A stretch of DNA of 64,000 nt from Stachybotrys elegans (Eukaryota > Ascomycota > Sordariomycetes > Hypocreales > Stachybotryaceae): positions 1,240,001 to 1,304,000 of the forward strand of contig JAGPNK010000012.1 of NCBI GenBank assembly GCA_020746835.1. Reading direction: 5' to 3'. A program made the translations under genes and the position numbers. Positions 53,547 to 61,979 of this stretch are shown here, piece by piece. The first letter of the stretch is position 1. Every line of letters begins with the position of its first letter. Under the pieces are notes generated by a model. The model made no database searches. It saw only the letters and a list, made by a program, of their open reading frames with translations, and was not told the origin of the DNA.

Positions 53547-54115
53547 CGAAATTGACGAAGACGAAGTCGAAGTCGAAGTGGAAAGGAGGTTGAAAGTGGA
53601 GCTCGTCGAGTGGACCGACGTCGCCGCCTACAGTCTACCCTAGAGTCTGATTCCTTGAGGCACCCAGGCCTCAAGAGGATACCATGGCCAAAATCCTAGT
53701 ATAACTACCTTTATTACACATTCCTGATGCAAGACTTCTTACGATAATACAGACCCTGCGTTATGTGCTTAATCTGTCGTATGTATTGTTATCGTGTGGG
53801 ATTGTCGTGCTCTCAAAACAGAACCGGACGTAATATATCCACCGATTGAAAGACGTCAATGCAGGAATGTGGCATGCCTCTTTATTTAAAAGTCTGGAAG
53901 ACTGACCTTGGCTGCTCGATGATCCAATGTGATGGAGTCACATCTGTCGCAGCCGGCTGTCCACGGTGCAGTGTTCGTCAGCGCATTAGGAGCAGATTCA
54001 GTTGACCCTGTGGTGTGACAGGGCCATGTACGGGCACAAGACGCGTGCCCAGCAGACTGTAGGCCTTACGTGACGAGCGTTCAATATCAAATAAGACAGA
54101 CTTACCTAGTATGGT
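53547..54115. other. Intergenic stretch, no gene seen
   Basis: Nothing recognised. A run of GAAGTCGAAGTCGAAGTCGA-like trinucleotide pairs lies at about 53555-53580. Confidence 0.4.
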
Positions 54116-54264
54116 ATTGATCTACCCCTTCAATCGAATTTTCTAACCAATTGTTATCTATTGATTTGATATCGTCTTTATCGTCAGAGGGGGCCTCCTC
54201 GAAGTCACTGGTCTGTATCCCATTGGGGCACACGAACGGGAAATCCCACATTGATCTACCCCTT
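54116..54264 (+). repeat. Full-length copy of the dispersed repeat with a perfect 15-bp target-site duplication
   Basis: ATTGATCTACCCCTT occurs at 54116-54130 and at 54250-54264 and directly flanks a 119-bp element (54131-54249). The element runs from CAATCGAATTTTCTAACC to GAACGGGAAATCCCAC. The constant end contains the hairpin GGGAAATCCC. A 15-bp duplication with no terminal inverted repeats points to a retroposon (SINE-like or the end of a LINE), not to a DNA transposon. Confidence 0.9.
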
Positions 54265-54450
54265 ATGAATCGGGAATAGCTTCCTATTTGGGACGGGAGG
54301 GGTATCAGATATTGTCCAGCAATGTACTTTATCACGTCCGTTGCCTAGTTCATCTGTACTTGTTGTCGCGTTACATCAGTATCACGTTTAATTAATTGGC
54401 ACCACGATTAATTATGTACTGGACAACTCAGGAATGACTTGATTCTTTAT

Positions 54451-55518
54451 CTACTTCTGCTGATCAATCTTCTCGGCATATTCCCAGTGCATCATAATCT
54501 TGCGGCCTACAGGAAGGCCGTCTACGTCGCTCTTGAGACATTGGGCCCACGCGTCTAGGGGCATGACGTACCCATCGGCGGCTGCAGTGAACCAGCCGAG
54601 CAAGGTGAACCAGGCCTTCTCGAGTTGGGCGTCAAGCCCGGCCCTCGAGACCTGCAGGTAGGCAACCTTCCTGCTCATCCTTCTGCCAGGCAGCACGCTG
54701 ATGCCTGGAGCAAGGGACTCGATGGCCACCACGAGCGGCGCCATATCTTCACACGGCACTGCCAGCCCGTACGGGGCGACAAAGGGAAACTCGGCCACCC
54801 GTGCCATGTCTACGCCAAGCTTCGCCATCATCCGCTCCCAGCTCGGCATGAGCAGCGCATAGCTCGTCTCGTCCTCGGTCTGCACAGTCGTTGGAGCAGC
54901 GGCAGCCTTAGGAGCGGTGTTTGGCGCGGGTGTCGCGGCATTGGTGGGCGTCGTGGCATCGGTAGCGGTTGTTGCCTGGGCGGCGTTCACGTTGGAAGCA
55001 TTGGCTGACTGGGCATCCTCCTACGGAGCCTCAGTCGCCGCTGGTCCCTGAGGTGACGCGGCATTCACCTGCTTCGCCTTCTTCTCCTCCCTCTTCCTCT
55101 CCATATAATATCGGTCGTAAATGAGCGAGGAACCTTCAGCAATGAAGTTACTGTCGGGTCTGAAGGCGCTGAACGGGTACGGAGGCGGAATGCTGTCGTG
55201 GCACCACATGGTGTCTGTGGCACAGTTAGCAGGATGAACAGACGGCGATGGAGTGTACCCACAGTAAACGTGCCAGAGCGTGCGATTCACCATCCAGGTG
55301 AAATTGGACGGCGTCACCTTGTCCAGCCCGCTGTCGTAAGCAGCCTTGAGGGCCACTTTGGTGGCTCGCTCAAGGAGTATCTGGAAGCGCGCGTGCGTGA
55401 GATCGTGGTCGTGCTCCATGAAATACTGGCGTAAGAACGCCTGCAGCTGGTCCCCATTGCGCGGATCTTCGAGCGGAATGCTGGTGGGCGGCACAAGGCC
55501 TGCCCTCCAGTCGTTCAT
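54451..55518 (-). pseudogene. Unknown protein gene interrupted by one in-frame TAG
   Basis: From the ATG at 55518 the frame encodes 165 residues (MNDWRAGLVPPTSIPLEDPR at the start) up to a TAG at 55023-55021, then continues in the same frame for 190 codons to a TAG at 54453-54451. The first half has a helical region and WMVNRTLWHVYCGYTPSP and MWCHDSIPPPYPFSAF, rich in aromatic residues. The linker around the stop is Ala/Thr/Pro-rich. The second half reads like a folded domain (SYALLMPSWERMMAKLGVD, AWFTLLGWFTAAADGYVMPL). I do not recognise either half. Two separate proteins split at the linker cannot be ruled out, but the second half lacks a good ATG start before its domain. Confidence 0.55.
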
Positions 55519-55590
55519 CGTGGCGTTGCAACTTGGCGATGATGTGTGTTCTAAGTTGCAAACGCCAAAATTTCCACATGCGAAATTCAC

Positions 55591-55717
55591 ATTACCCCAC
55601 TTGTCAGCTACCTCTTATCTTATCGGACATTACCCCGCCGTGTCAGGTACATGAGGTACTTACCTCTCAGTGCACTACCCCACTGTCAGGTAAATCATTA
55701 CCCCACCTTGTCCACTA
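55591..55717. promoter_or_regulatory. Four direct repeats of a ~20-bp motif upstream of the 55518 gene
   Basis: ATTACCCCACTTGTCAGCTA (55591), ATTACCCCGCCGTGTCAGGT (55629), ACTACCCCACTGTCAGGTA (55674) and ATTACCCCACCTTGTCCACT (55697) share the form AYTACCCCRC..TGTCAGGTA. They lie 73-200 bp upstream of a start codon, where repeated operator-like sites would be expected. Confidence 0.55.
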
Positions 55718-55975
55718 CAAAATGCGGCTCTTCAGCGGCTTGAGTCCACAATTCACCTCACGTCAAATGATGCGACCGCTGCAATCACATTGGCAACGAC
55801 TACAATCACACTGGCAATCAATACAGGTTGCATGACACAGAACAATTAATCGTGATGTAGGATTACTACCTGGGTATCAAATCTGCCGTCCTGTGGCATT
55901 ACTGCATCCGTCGGCGGTGACTTCGTCACATCCTCCGGCTATGTCGTGTCGGCGCCATACACCATCCTCTGGCTC

Positions 55976-57331
55976 TTATTGACGATCCGCGGTATTACCA
56001 GTCGACCATACCGCGGCTTTGCTTCGAACACCACTGGGCCTCCTGTAGGGATGTTTGTTGCAGAGCTGTTCCAAGGCCGTGAGCTTGCCGTCAGTCTCCG
56101 GCTTGAGCAGCGACCTGTCAATGTAACCCCCATCGAGGCGCTCGCGGTACGGCATGACACGGTGGTCGGTGTCCCCCAATTGGGCCATGCGAGTCAGGAG
56201 CGTGCCGCTGAACGGAAGGTGGATCTTCTTGTCCCCGTTGGCAACAAGGTAGTTGTACGCCAGCTTATGCCAGGGAGTCTCCTTGCTGATGAAGAAGGGT
56301 TGCATGTTGGCGCGCTGCGTCACCACCAGGTCGAACTTCGCGGCCAGCGTCATCGCGTTGAAGAGGTTGCACCTTCCGAGATCGTGAGCCTTGGTGTTGC
56401 AGACGGCGCAGCCGTGTAACGGCTCCTTGGCCAGCGGCACGATGCAATGCACAAGGGCGTGTCCCTTTTTACCGCAATAGCCGCACGTCAGCGAGGACGA
56501 CCTCTCCTCGAGGACGCCGTTGTCGGCGGTGTCGGCCATGGTTTCTTCTTTGATCTCCCTATCATCCGCCTCTTCGGCCTCCACTTCCATCTTGAGGGGA
56601 AGGCTGTGGTCGGGGAGGCCCGTGGACTTGGCACCATAACTGGGCTTTCCCGCGCCATGTCGCTGGCCTTGTGAGCGGCCTCGCAGCTGGGAGCCGCTTG
56701 GCGGAGCAAGGTTGGCTCGACCCGCGCCGCTTCTGTTGGCCGCGGCTTGGGCTTGGGCTTCCTCCCTGCGCTCCTGTGCAAGCCTCCTCTGTTCCTTTCG
56801 GCGTGCAGTCTTCACCCAAGAGGGTAGGTTTGGCCTACGCCGACGCCGGGCCCCGTGTTCGTGCCCGTTGGCTGCTCCGTTGGCGTCGGCCGACTCCGCG
56901 GCCTCGACGCCGTCCATGAGGTCGGCGTAGGGATCGCGCTCCAACTCATCCTCCGTCTCGTTCGCCTTGTTCTCTTGATCAGAGGTTCGTGGGCGGAGGA
57001 GGTGGCTTTCGAGCCGCTTGGCTTTGGCGATGGAGTTCTTGACCTGCTGCTCATGCGCAGCCGTCTGGACCTCACCCCAAGATAACGCGAAGCGGCGGTC
57101 GGGGCGGTCGGGGCGGTCGAGGTTGAGGTCGAGGTGGGCCGTCTGGCCACGGAACACGAAGGCTACTGCGCCTGGGGGCATGTGGTCGCTGCTCGCAATG
57201 AGCCCCTCCTGGAACTCGGGGCGATTACTCAGGACAGTGACATTCGGGCTGCTGCTGATCACGGAGATTTCGGGAGGCCTGGGAGGCGGGACCCCCTGCC
57301 CTGTCTCGTTATCGCGGCCACTGTCGGCCAT
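55976..57331 (-). CDS. Double CCHC zinc-knuckle protein
   Basis: A single exon of 451 residues from the ATG at 57331. The N-terminal half is charged and largely disordered with an Arg-rich patch (GARRRRRPNLPSWVKTARRK) likely to bind nucleic acid or to direct nuclear import. Two zinc knuckles of the form C-x2-C-x4-H-x4-C stand near residues 283-296 (CGYCGKKGHALVHC) and 308-321 (CAVCNTKAHDLGRC), as in Gag nucleocapsids and many RNA-binding proteins. A conserved tail follows (FFISKETPWHKLAYNYLVAN). I recall similar zinc-knuckle proteins expanded in other ascomycete genomes without known function. It is divergent from the helicase-like gene, with 275 bp between starts. Confidence 0.75.
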   Translation of the reverse strand: MADSGRDNETGQGVPPPRPPEISVISSSPNVTVLSNRPEFQEGLIASSDHMPPGAVAFVFRGQTAHLDLNLDRPDRPDRRFALSWGEVQTAAHEQQVKNSIAKAKRLESHLLRPRTSDQENKANETEDELERDPYADLMDGVEAAESADANGAANGHEHGARRRRRPNLPSWVKTARRKEQRRLAQERREEAQAQAAANRSGAGRANLAPPSGSQLRGRSQGQRHGAGKPSYGAKSTGLPDHSLPLKMEVEAEEADDREIKEETMADTADNGVLEERSSSLTCGYCGKKGHALVHCIVPLAKEPLHGCAVCNTKAHDLGRCNLFNAMTLAAKFDLVVTQRANMQPFFISKETPWHKLAYNYLVANGDKKIHLPFSGTLLTRMAQLGDTDHRVMPYRERLDGGYIDRSLLKPETDGKLTALEQLCNKHPYRRPSGVRSKAAVWSTGNTADRQ

Positions 57332-57606
57332 TGCGGGAGCGGATGCGTGGGTGGTTGGGTGTATGGTGAATGACGAAGAATGGAGAATTTGGAAGACTGA
57401 AAGAGTTGAACTTGTGTAGTGCTCACGTGAGCCGTGCGCAGATGGTGGTCTGCCAGCCGTAAAGTGGTGCGAAAGGCCATCGAACAAACAGCAGAACCAC
57501 GTCACATGACTGCACTCGAGTGCACACATTCAAGTGCACACATGCATTCAGGTTTGCGCAAACGCTTCCTTTCACATCGTTTAGCCACACCGAAAGCCTG
57601 TCCAAC
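57332..57606. promoter_or_regulatory. Bidirectional promoter with a perfect palindrome and tandem motif
   Basis: TGCACTCGAGTGCA at 57511-57524 is a perfect 14-bp palindrome. It overlaps two tandem 14-bp units, AGTGCACACATTCA (57519-57532) and AGTGCACACATGCA (57533-57546). CACGTG-like TCACGTGA lies near 57423. These lie 60-100 bp upstream of the helicase-like gene. Confidence 0.5.
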
Positions 57607-59541
57607 ATGTCGACCGCCGATACGCCAACCGCCGATATGTCGACATGGGAGCAGGTCCAACTCGACGACACCTTCAAGCGCTGGACGCCGGAGCTTGAGA
57701 AGCTATGCTCTGCCATCTGCAACGGCAACCCGTATGCGCACATTCGGGCGCCGCATGCCAGCGGCAAATCGACAATGATCCCTCGCTTTCTCCGCGGGAA
57801 ACTCGACCCGAACCGATGGAATATTGTGCACGCTGCGTGTGAGACGGAGGCGCCGAGGCTTGGATGCCAGCCGTACATGCAGGTGCTGCAGGCTCTGGCG
57901 CAGGGGGAGATGCCCAAGTCCACCGTCGTCATCGTCGACTTGACCGCCTCTGGATCGGCAGATGAGGAGGCGCTGCTGGTCGGGCTGGCGGACAAGGCGA
58001 TACCCATCGTCACCATGTCTGTCGCCCCCATGCCGAGCAGCATGAGGCATCTCTTCACAAAGGAAATCCTGGCTCTCCCCAAAGGGCCGCTATGCCTCCT
58101 CAAGGGACCGCCTCAACGACGATCCGGCTGGAGCCGTTGTGCTGATGGGAAGGCTGGTGCGGCTGTGTCCGAGGCCATCAAACAATTGCCCGGCAGCAAG
58201 CATCTCGTGCTCTGCATGGGCTCTGACTTTCCAGATGCCGAGCACCTCATCCAACACCCTCTGCCTGGAATTTCGCTGCGCAACTGGCTCATTATGCTTG
58301 AGCACGAACAGGTGCGCATTGTCAACATGCAGGCCGTCTTGTCGTGTCACGCGCGCGACCGCATCCAGGGCTATGACTACGTCCACGTCATCCTCACCAA
58401 CATAACGACCAGGCTTGTGTTTGATCGATTGAGCGGCCACCACGGCGTAGAACTGGCCGGGCCCACGACGCTGTCCCAGCGGCTGGAGATGATATCGTAC
58501 GGGGAGAGGTGCGATGCCCGGGTGACATTCTACTCGACCTACGACAACGCCGCTGCCTTTGTCGATGCCGCCACACAGGCACCCGTCCGGCGCGGCTTCG
58601 ACTCGCTACACCTCGTCGCCGCCACCGCCCAGGTGGGAGCATCCTCCCTTACCCTGTCACGCCTTGTCCCGGACGAATTCGAGCTCATGGAGAGTTGTAA
58701 GCTGCTCAGACACATGGGCGCCGTCGCGTGGACCAACGAGATGCGCCTGGTTCTCAAAGCCAACACTTGCTTTACCGACTTCCTCGCTGTTGTTGGCAAT
58801 CCGCGGCTAGCTCTTTTGCTGTCGCTTCCAAGCACGGCCAACGTAGCTGCCGCCAAGGTCATGGCCAGCGCTCTCTTGACGGTCGGGCTCGGCAATATCT
58901 TTATCCTCTCTGGCCCTGTCCAAGACCATGTGAGAGTAAGCGGTTGGGGCCTGGCCAAGAACATGGCTACTCGCGGCACCCTCTGGGCTCTCATGAGTAT
59001 CGGCCAGTACTCCGAAGCCATAAGAGCCTTGCGCACTGTGCCAATTTTCATTGGCCATGATTCGCTCACCATGACAAAGCACTGTCACATCTTGCCCGCC
59101 GGGACGGCTGCTGTGCGACGCCTTAAACAGAGGCTTGGCCAAGTGATGACGGCCCACGGGCTCCCATACAACCAGGAGCCAGGCGAGTCCGATATCCTCA
59201 CCACGGTCGAGGCCGACACAATTGAGCGGCAGCTGCTGCAGTGCTTCCCCGATCGACTTACTCTGGTCACGGTCACTGGCGGTGCAGCAGAGGAAATCGC
59301 CGACCTGTACTCGGGAGAGACACTCAAGCCCGGTCAAACCATCGAGAACACGGTCAATTGGACCGGCACGGGCAAAGTGCCAGGACTGTACCTTGGGGGG
59401 CTAGATAGGTCGGATGGCCTGTCAATCGATGACTGGATTATGCTCTCGAAGGATGACGTTTCCGCGTTGTGGAACCAGAGAGGGGTGCTGCGCTCCAAGT
59501 ACAAGCCCCGGTGGAACCCAGAGGACAATTATGCCCAGTAG
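57607..59541 (+). CDS. Degenerate DEAH-type helicase-like protein
   Basis: A single exon of 644 residues from the ATG at 57607; the frame is open further up but without an ATG. The order of SF2 DEAH motifs is visible: motif I RAPHASGKSTMIPRF (about 47-61), motif II region STVVIVDLTASGSADEEALL in which DEAH is replaced by DLTA (111-114), motif III MSVAPM for SAT, motif V VILTNITTRLVF (261-272), and motif VI LSQRLEMISYGER (289-301) for QRxGRxGR. A C-terminal region around 355-460 (MESCKLLRHMGAVAW, NPRLALLLSLP, GTLWALMSIGQYSEAI) follows the HA2 pattern of DEAH helicases. Loss of the catalytic Glu and the arginine finger residues suggests a binding protein or an inactive paralogue rather than an unwinding enzyme. 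Confidence 0.7.
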   Translation: MSTADTPTADMSTWEQVQLDDTFKRWTPELEKLCSAICNGNPYAHIRAPHASGKSTMIPRFLRGKLDPNRWNIVHAACETEAPRLGCQPYMQVLQALAQGEMPKSTVVIVDLTASGSADEEALLVGLADKAIPIVTMSVAPMPSSMRHLFTKEILALPKGPLCLLKGPPQRRSGWSRCADGKAGAAVSEAIKQLPGSKHLVLCMGSDFPDAEHLIQHPLPGISLRNWLIMLEHEQVRIVNMQAVLSCHARDRIQGYDYVHVILTNITTRLVFDRLSGHHGVELAGPTTLSQRLEMISYGERCDARVTFYSTYDNAAAFVDAATQAPVRRGFDSLHLVAATAQVGASSLTLSRLVPDEFELMESCKLLRHMGAVAWTNEMRLVLKANTCFTDFLAVVGNPRLALLLSLPSTANVAAAKVMASALLTVGLGNIFILSGPVQDHVRVSGWGLAKNMATRGTLWALMSIGQYSEAIRALRTVPIFIGHDSLTMTKHCHILPAGTAAVRRLKQRLGQVMTAHGLPYNQEPGESDILTTVEADTIERQLLQCFPDRLTLVTVTGGAAEEIADLYSGETLKPGQTIENTVNWTGTGKVPGLYLGGLDRSDGLSIDDWIMLSKDDVSALWNQRGVLRSKYKPRWNPEDNYAQ

Positions 59542-59676
59542 ATAGCAACCGAATACACTGCCATCATACAATTCCATGACGGCAAATTCTGATTATGGCA
59601 CACATTAATGACTACCAAGTGGTGTAATGCAGATAAAGTGGTAATAGTGAGTGTTTCTTCCCAACCATGTCGTTAA

Positions 59677-61650
59677 ATGATGACGAACGACATGTTGGAA
59701 CTTGACCTCTACATCACCATCGACCAAATGCCCAGGCATGACACCGCGCCCAATACCGGCTTCCCTCAATTCAATAACATATCGAAACTGGTCAAAAAGG
59801 GCAGCCCAGCAAGCACACGCTCGAGAGGATAGCGACGAGGCAGTGCGCCGCGTCAACGCGCGCATCCAGGGCTTGTTGAACGAAACGGCCGCCCTCACCC
59901 CTGAGCTGTCCCAGGTAACCGCTGAGGCCGCCAACTTTGCAGCTGAAAGGCTGGCTCTCCAGGAAGAAATCTCAGCCTGGAGAAAGGCACTTAAGAATGA
60001 CTCTGCAGAGCTCGCCGCCGAGAAGAAGGCTCACCAAGATGCCGTGGCCCAGATGCAGGCACTCCAAAATGACGCCGTCGACCTTACTGCCGAGAGGGAC
60101 TTGATAAAGGAGCAGCTGGCCGCAAAAGACAAGGAGCTGACCACAAAGGTCGAGGAGCTGACTGCAAATGACAAGGGGCTTACGGCGGCTAAAAGGAATT
60201 TGTCCAAGGTCCTGGCTTCCAACAAGGCGATGGACGTGACATTGGCTACAAAAGACCAAGAGCTCGCCACAGTCCAGAATACCTTGTCTGACACAAAGAC
60301 TGCGTTGGAGGACAAGTCGTCTACGCTGGCTACAGTCCAAAAGACCTTGGACGAGACGCAGGATGTTTAAGCCGCGTTGGAAAAGGCCGCCTCAAAGGCG
60401 CGAGTAGAGCAATGTCAGGCATCCCTCAAGTCCGGGCGCCACCTGGATGTGCTTGCAAGCACCATGGTCCATCTCGCTGGTGTTGGGTCTGCTGAGGGAG
60501 TTCACCTACCCGCACACCATGATGATGGTCACAACTTCATATGTCCCGTACCATGTTGACGTGGCTGTCGATGAGACCATGAGCATAGAGGCCGCCATTT
60601 TCCGGCTCCTCCACGCCGAGGATAATGTGCTGGTCCATCTTGCACAGCTGCAGCACACAGCCGCCGCCTCGCCGCAGATGTACATCAGTACCTGGCTGGC
60701 TGAGGAGTGTATGGCCGAGTTGTAAGAGCAAAAGTGCCCATCAACTTTTGTGTGGCCTGTCAGATGGAGCGGGTGTTCGGAAAGCGGTGGTATATGCCCT
60801 ATTCAGGCTGTGGGCAACCGCTGGTTGATGGTGGGGTATACTCTGGCATTGAGCTCTGGTAGCTGCCCAAAAAGCATCCAAGGAGACAAGGGAGACTGCA
60901 GGTAAAGAAAGGCGTGTAGGAAAGCTTCTGTAGCGCTCGCTGCTAAGAAGCTGACATTCCAATGCAACAGAACAGTTGTCCACAGACAAAGACGCTGGAG
61001 ATGCAAGAGCAGGCCTTCCAAAATGCTGCGATGGGCTTTACAGGCCAGCCCTGCAGTCTCGACTTGAGCAGTCAAACTAGAAAAGGCTGGTCGAACAGCC
61101 CACGGTGAGTTTAACGGCGGATACTGTACATCCATCTCAAGCACTCATAGTCTCAGATCAGACAGTCAGAGCCAGCAGGACAGTCTGGGAGACACAGCTC
61201 AACCAGTTTGAGGTAGACCAGGCAGCCTTGCAGGACGAAGCCAATTCCCTGCTGCCTCAGATCCAACTGACCAGTATCGAGCTAAAAAGGAGACAGGCCA
61301 GGTTCATGCTGGCGTAGACAGCTGCGTGGCAATGTGAAGACTAACCTTGAGTTACGACTAGGTAATGCTGGTGGGACCAACTATGAGCATTGAGGCAGCT
61401 TCAATACGTTCATGGCCCAGACAGAGATGTTAACATCCACATCAGTGACCCTGCCAAATACCATGTCGTCCTTGACAGGCCTTAGGTCTCTCCTGTTAGG
61501 ATCAAACTTGTCCTGCAGCCCAGCCGCGCACAGCCAAATCAGGACGACCTGTACCCGGTCAGGCAGACCGCATAACTATCGAATTATCCTGCAGCAGTTC
61601 ATGAAGGATGCTGCCGCCAACCAGTGGTTATACACACAGTATACTTAGGT
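59677..61650 (+). pseudogene. Second coiled-coil gene, broken into several frames
   Basis: From the ATG at 59677 a frame reads MMTNDMLELDLYITIDQMPR and soon shifts (near 59800) into a long coiled coil (AREDSDEAVRRVNARIQGLL, then LTAERDLIKEQLAAKDKELT) that ends at a TAA at 60368-60370. Sense resumes after it (AALEKAASKARVEQCQASLK), moves frame to YVPYHVDVAVDETMSIEAAI at about 60540, then after further stops SRTVWETQLNQFEVDQAALQ at 61170-61230 and a last frame to 61650. The TAA and several TAGs fit Gln codons changed by C-to-T. The layout (short N-terminal head, long coil) parallels the gene at 48557. Confidence 0.55.
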
Positions 61651-61979
61651 GTTCACTCAAGGACAATAAGATAGATGCGGGCTATCAAGCCCCCCTTAGT
61701 TTAAATACCGTATGGTACAAGTAGAGAAGGTAGGGGGGAGTGCATACCAGAGTATTGGCCGAGCGAAGGAGTCATGGGGCCCGGCAGGCGTGTACTGGGT
61801 GTGCGTGTCAACCATTTGAGCTGAAATGGCGGGGCGAGGTCACATACATAACCAATGATATCGACTCTGACGGTCCTGTTTGAGGGATCAGGTCTCCCTC
61901 CCTCGAAAGCGGTTGGCTCCTACAAGGATTTTCCGCAAGTCTGAATAACCTCAATATCCTTCACCAGGCCGAACAAGCC
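61651..61979. other. Intergenic stretch at the right border of the unclassified block
   Basis: Contains the promoter of the phosphorylase-domain gene. No element recognised. Confidence 0.4.

Noticed and set aside
55591..55717. CRISPR-like array
   Set aside because: Repeats are imperfect, unequally spaced and in a eukaryotic promoter context.
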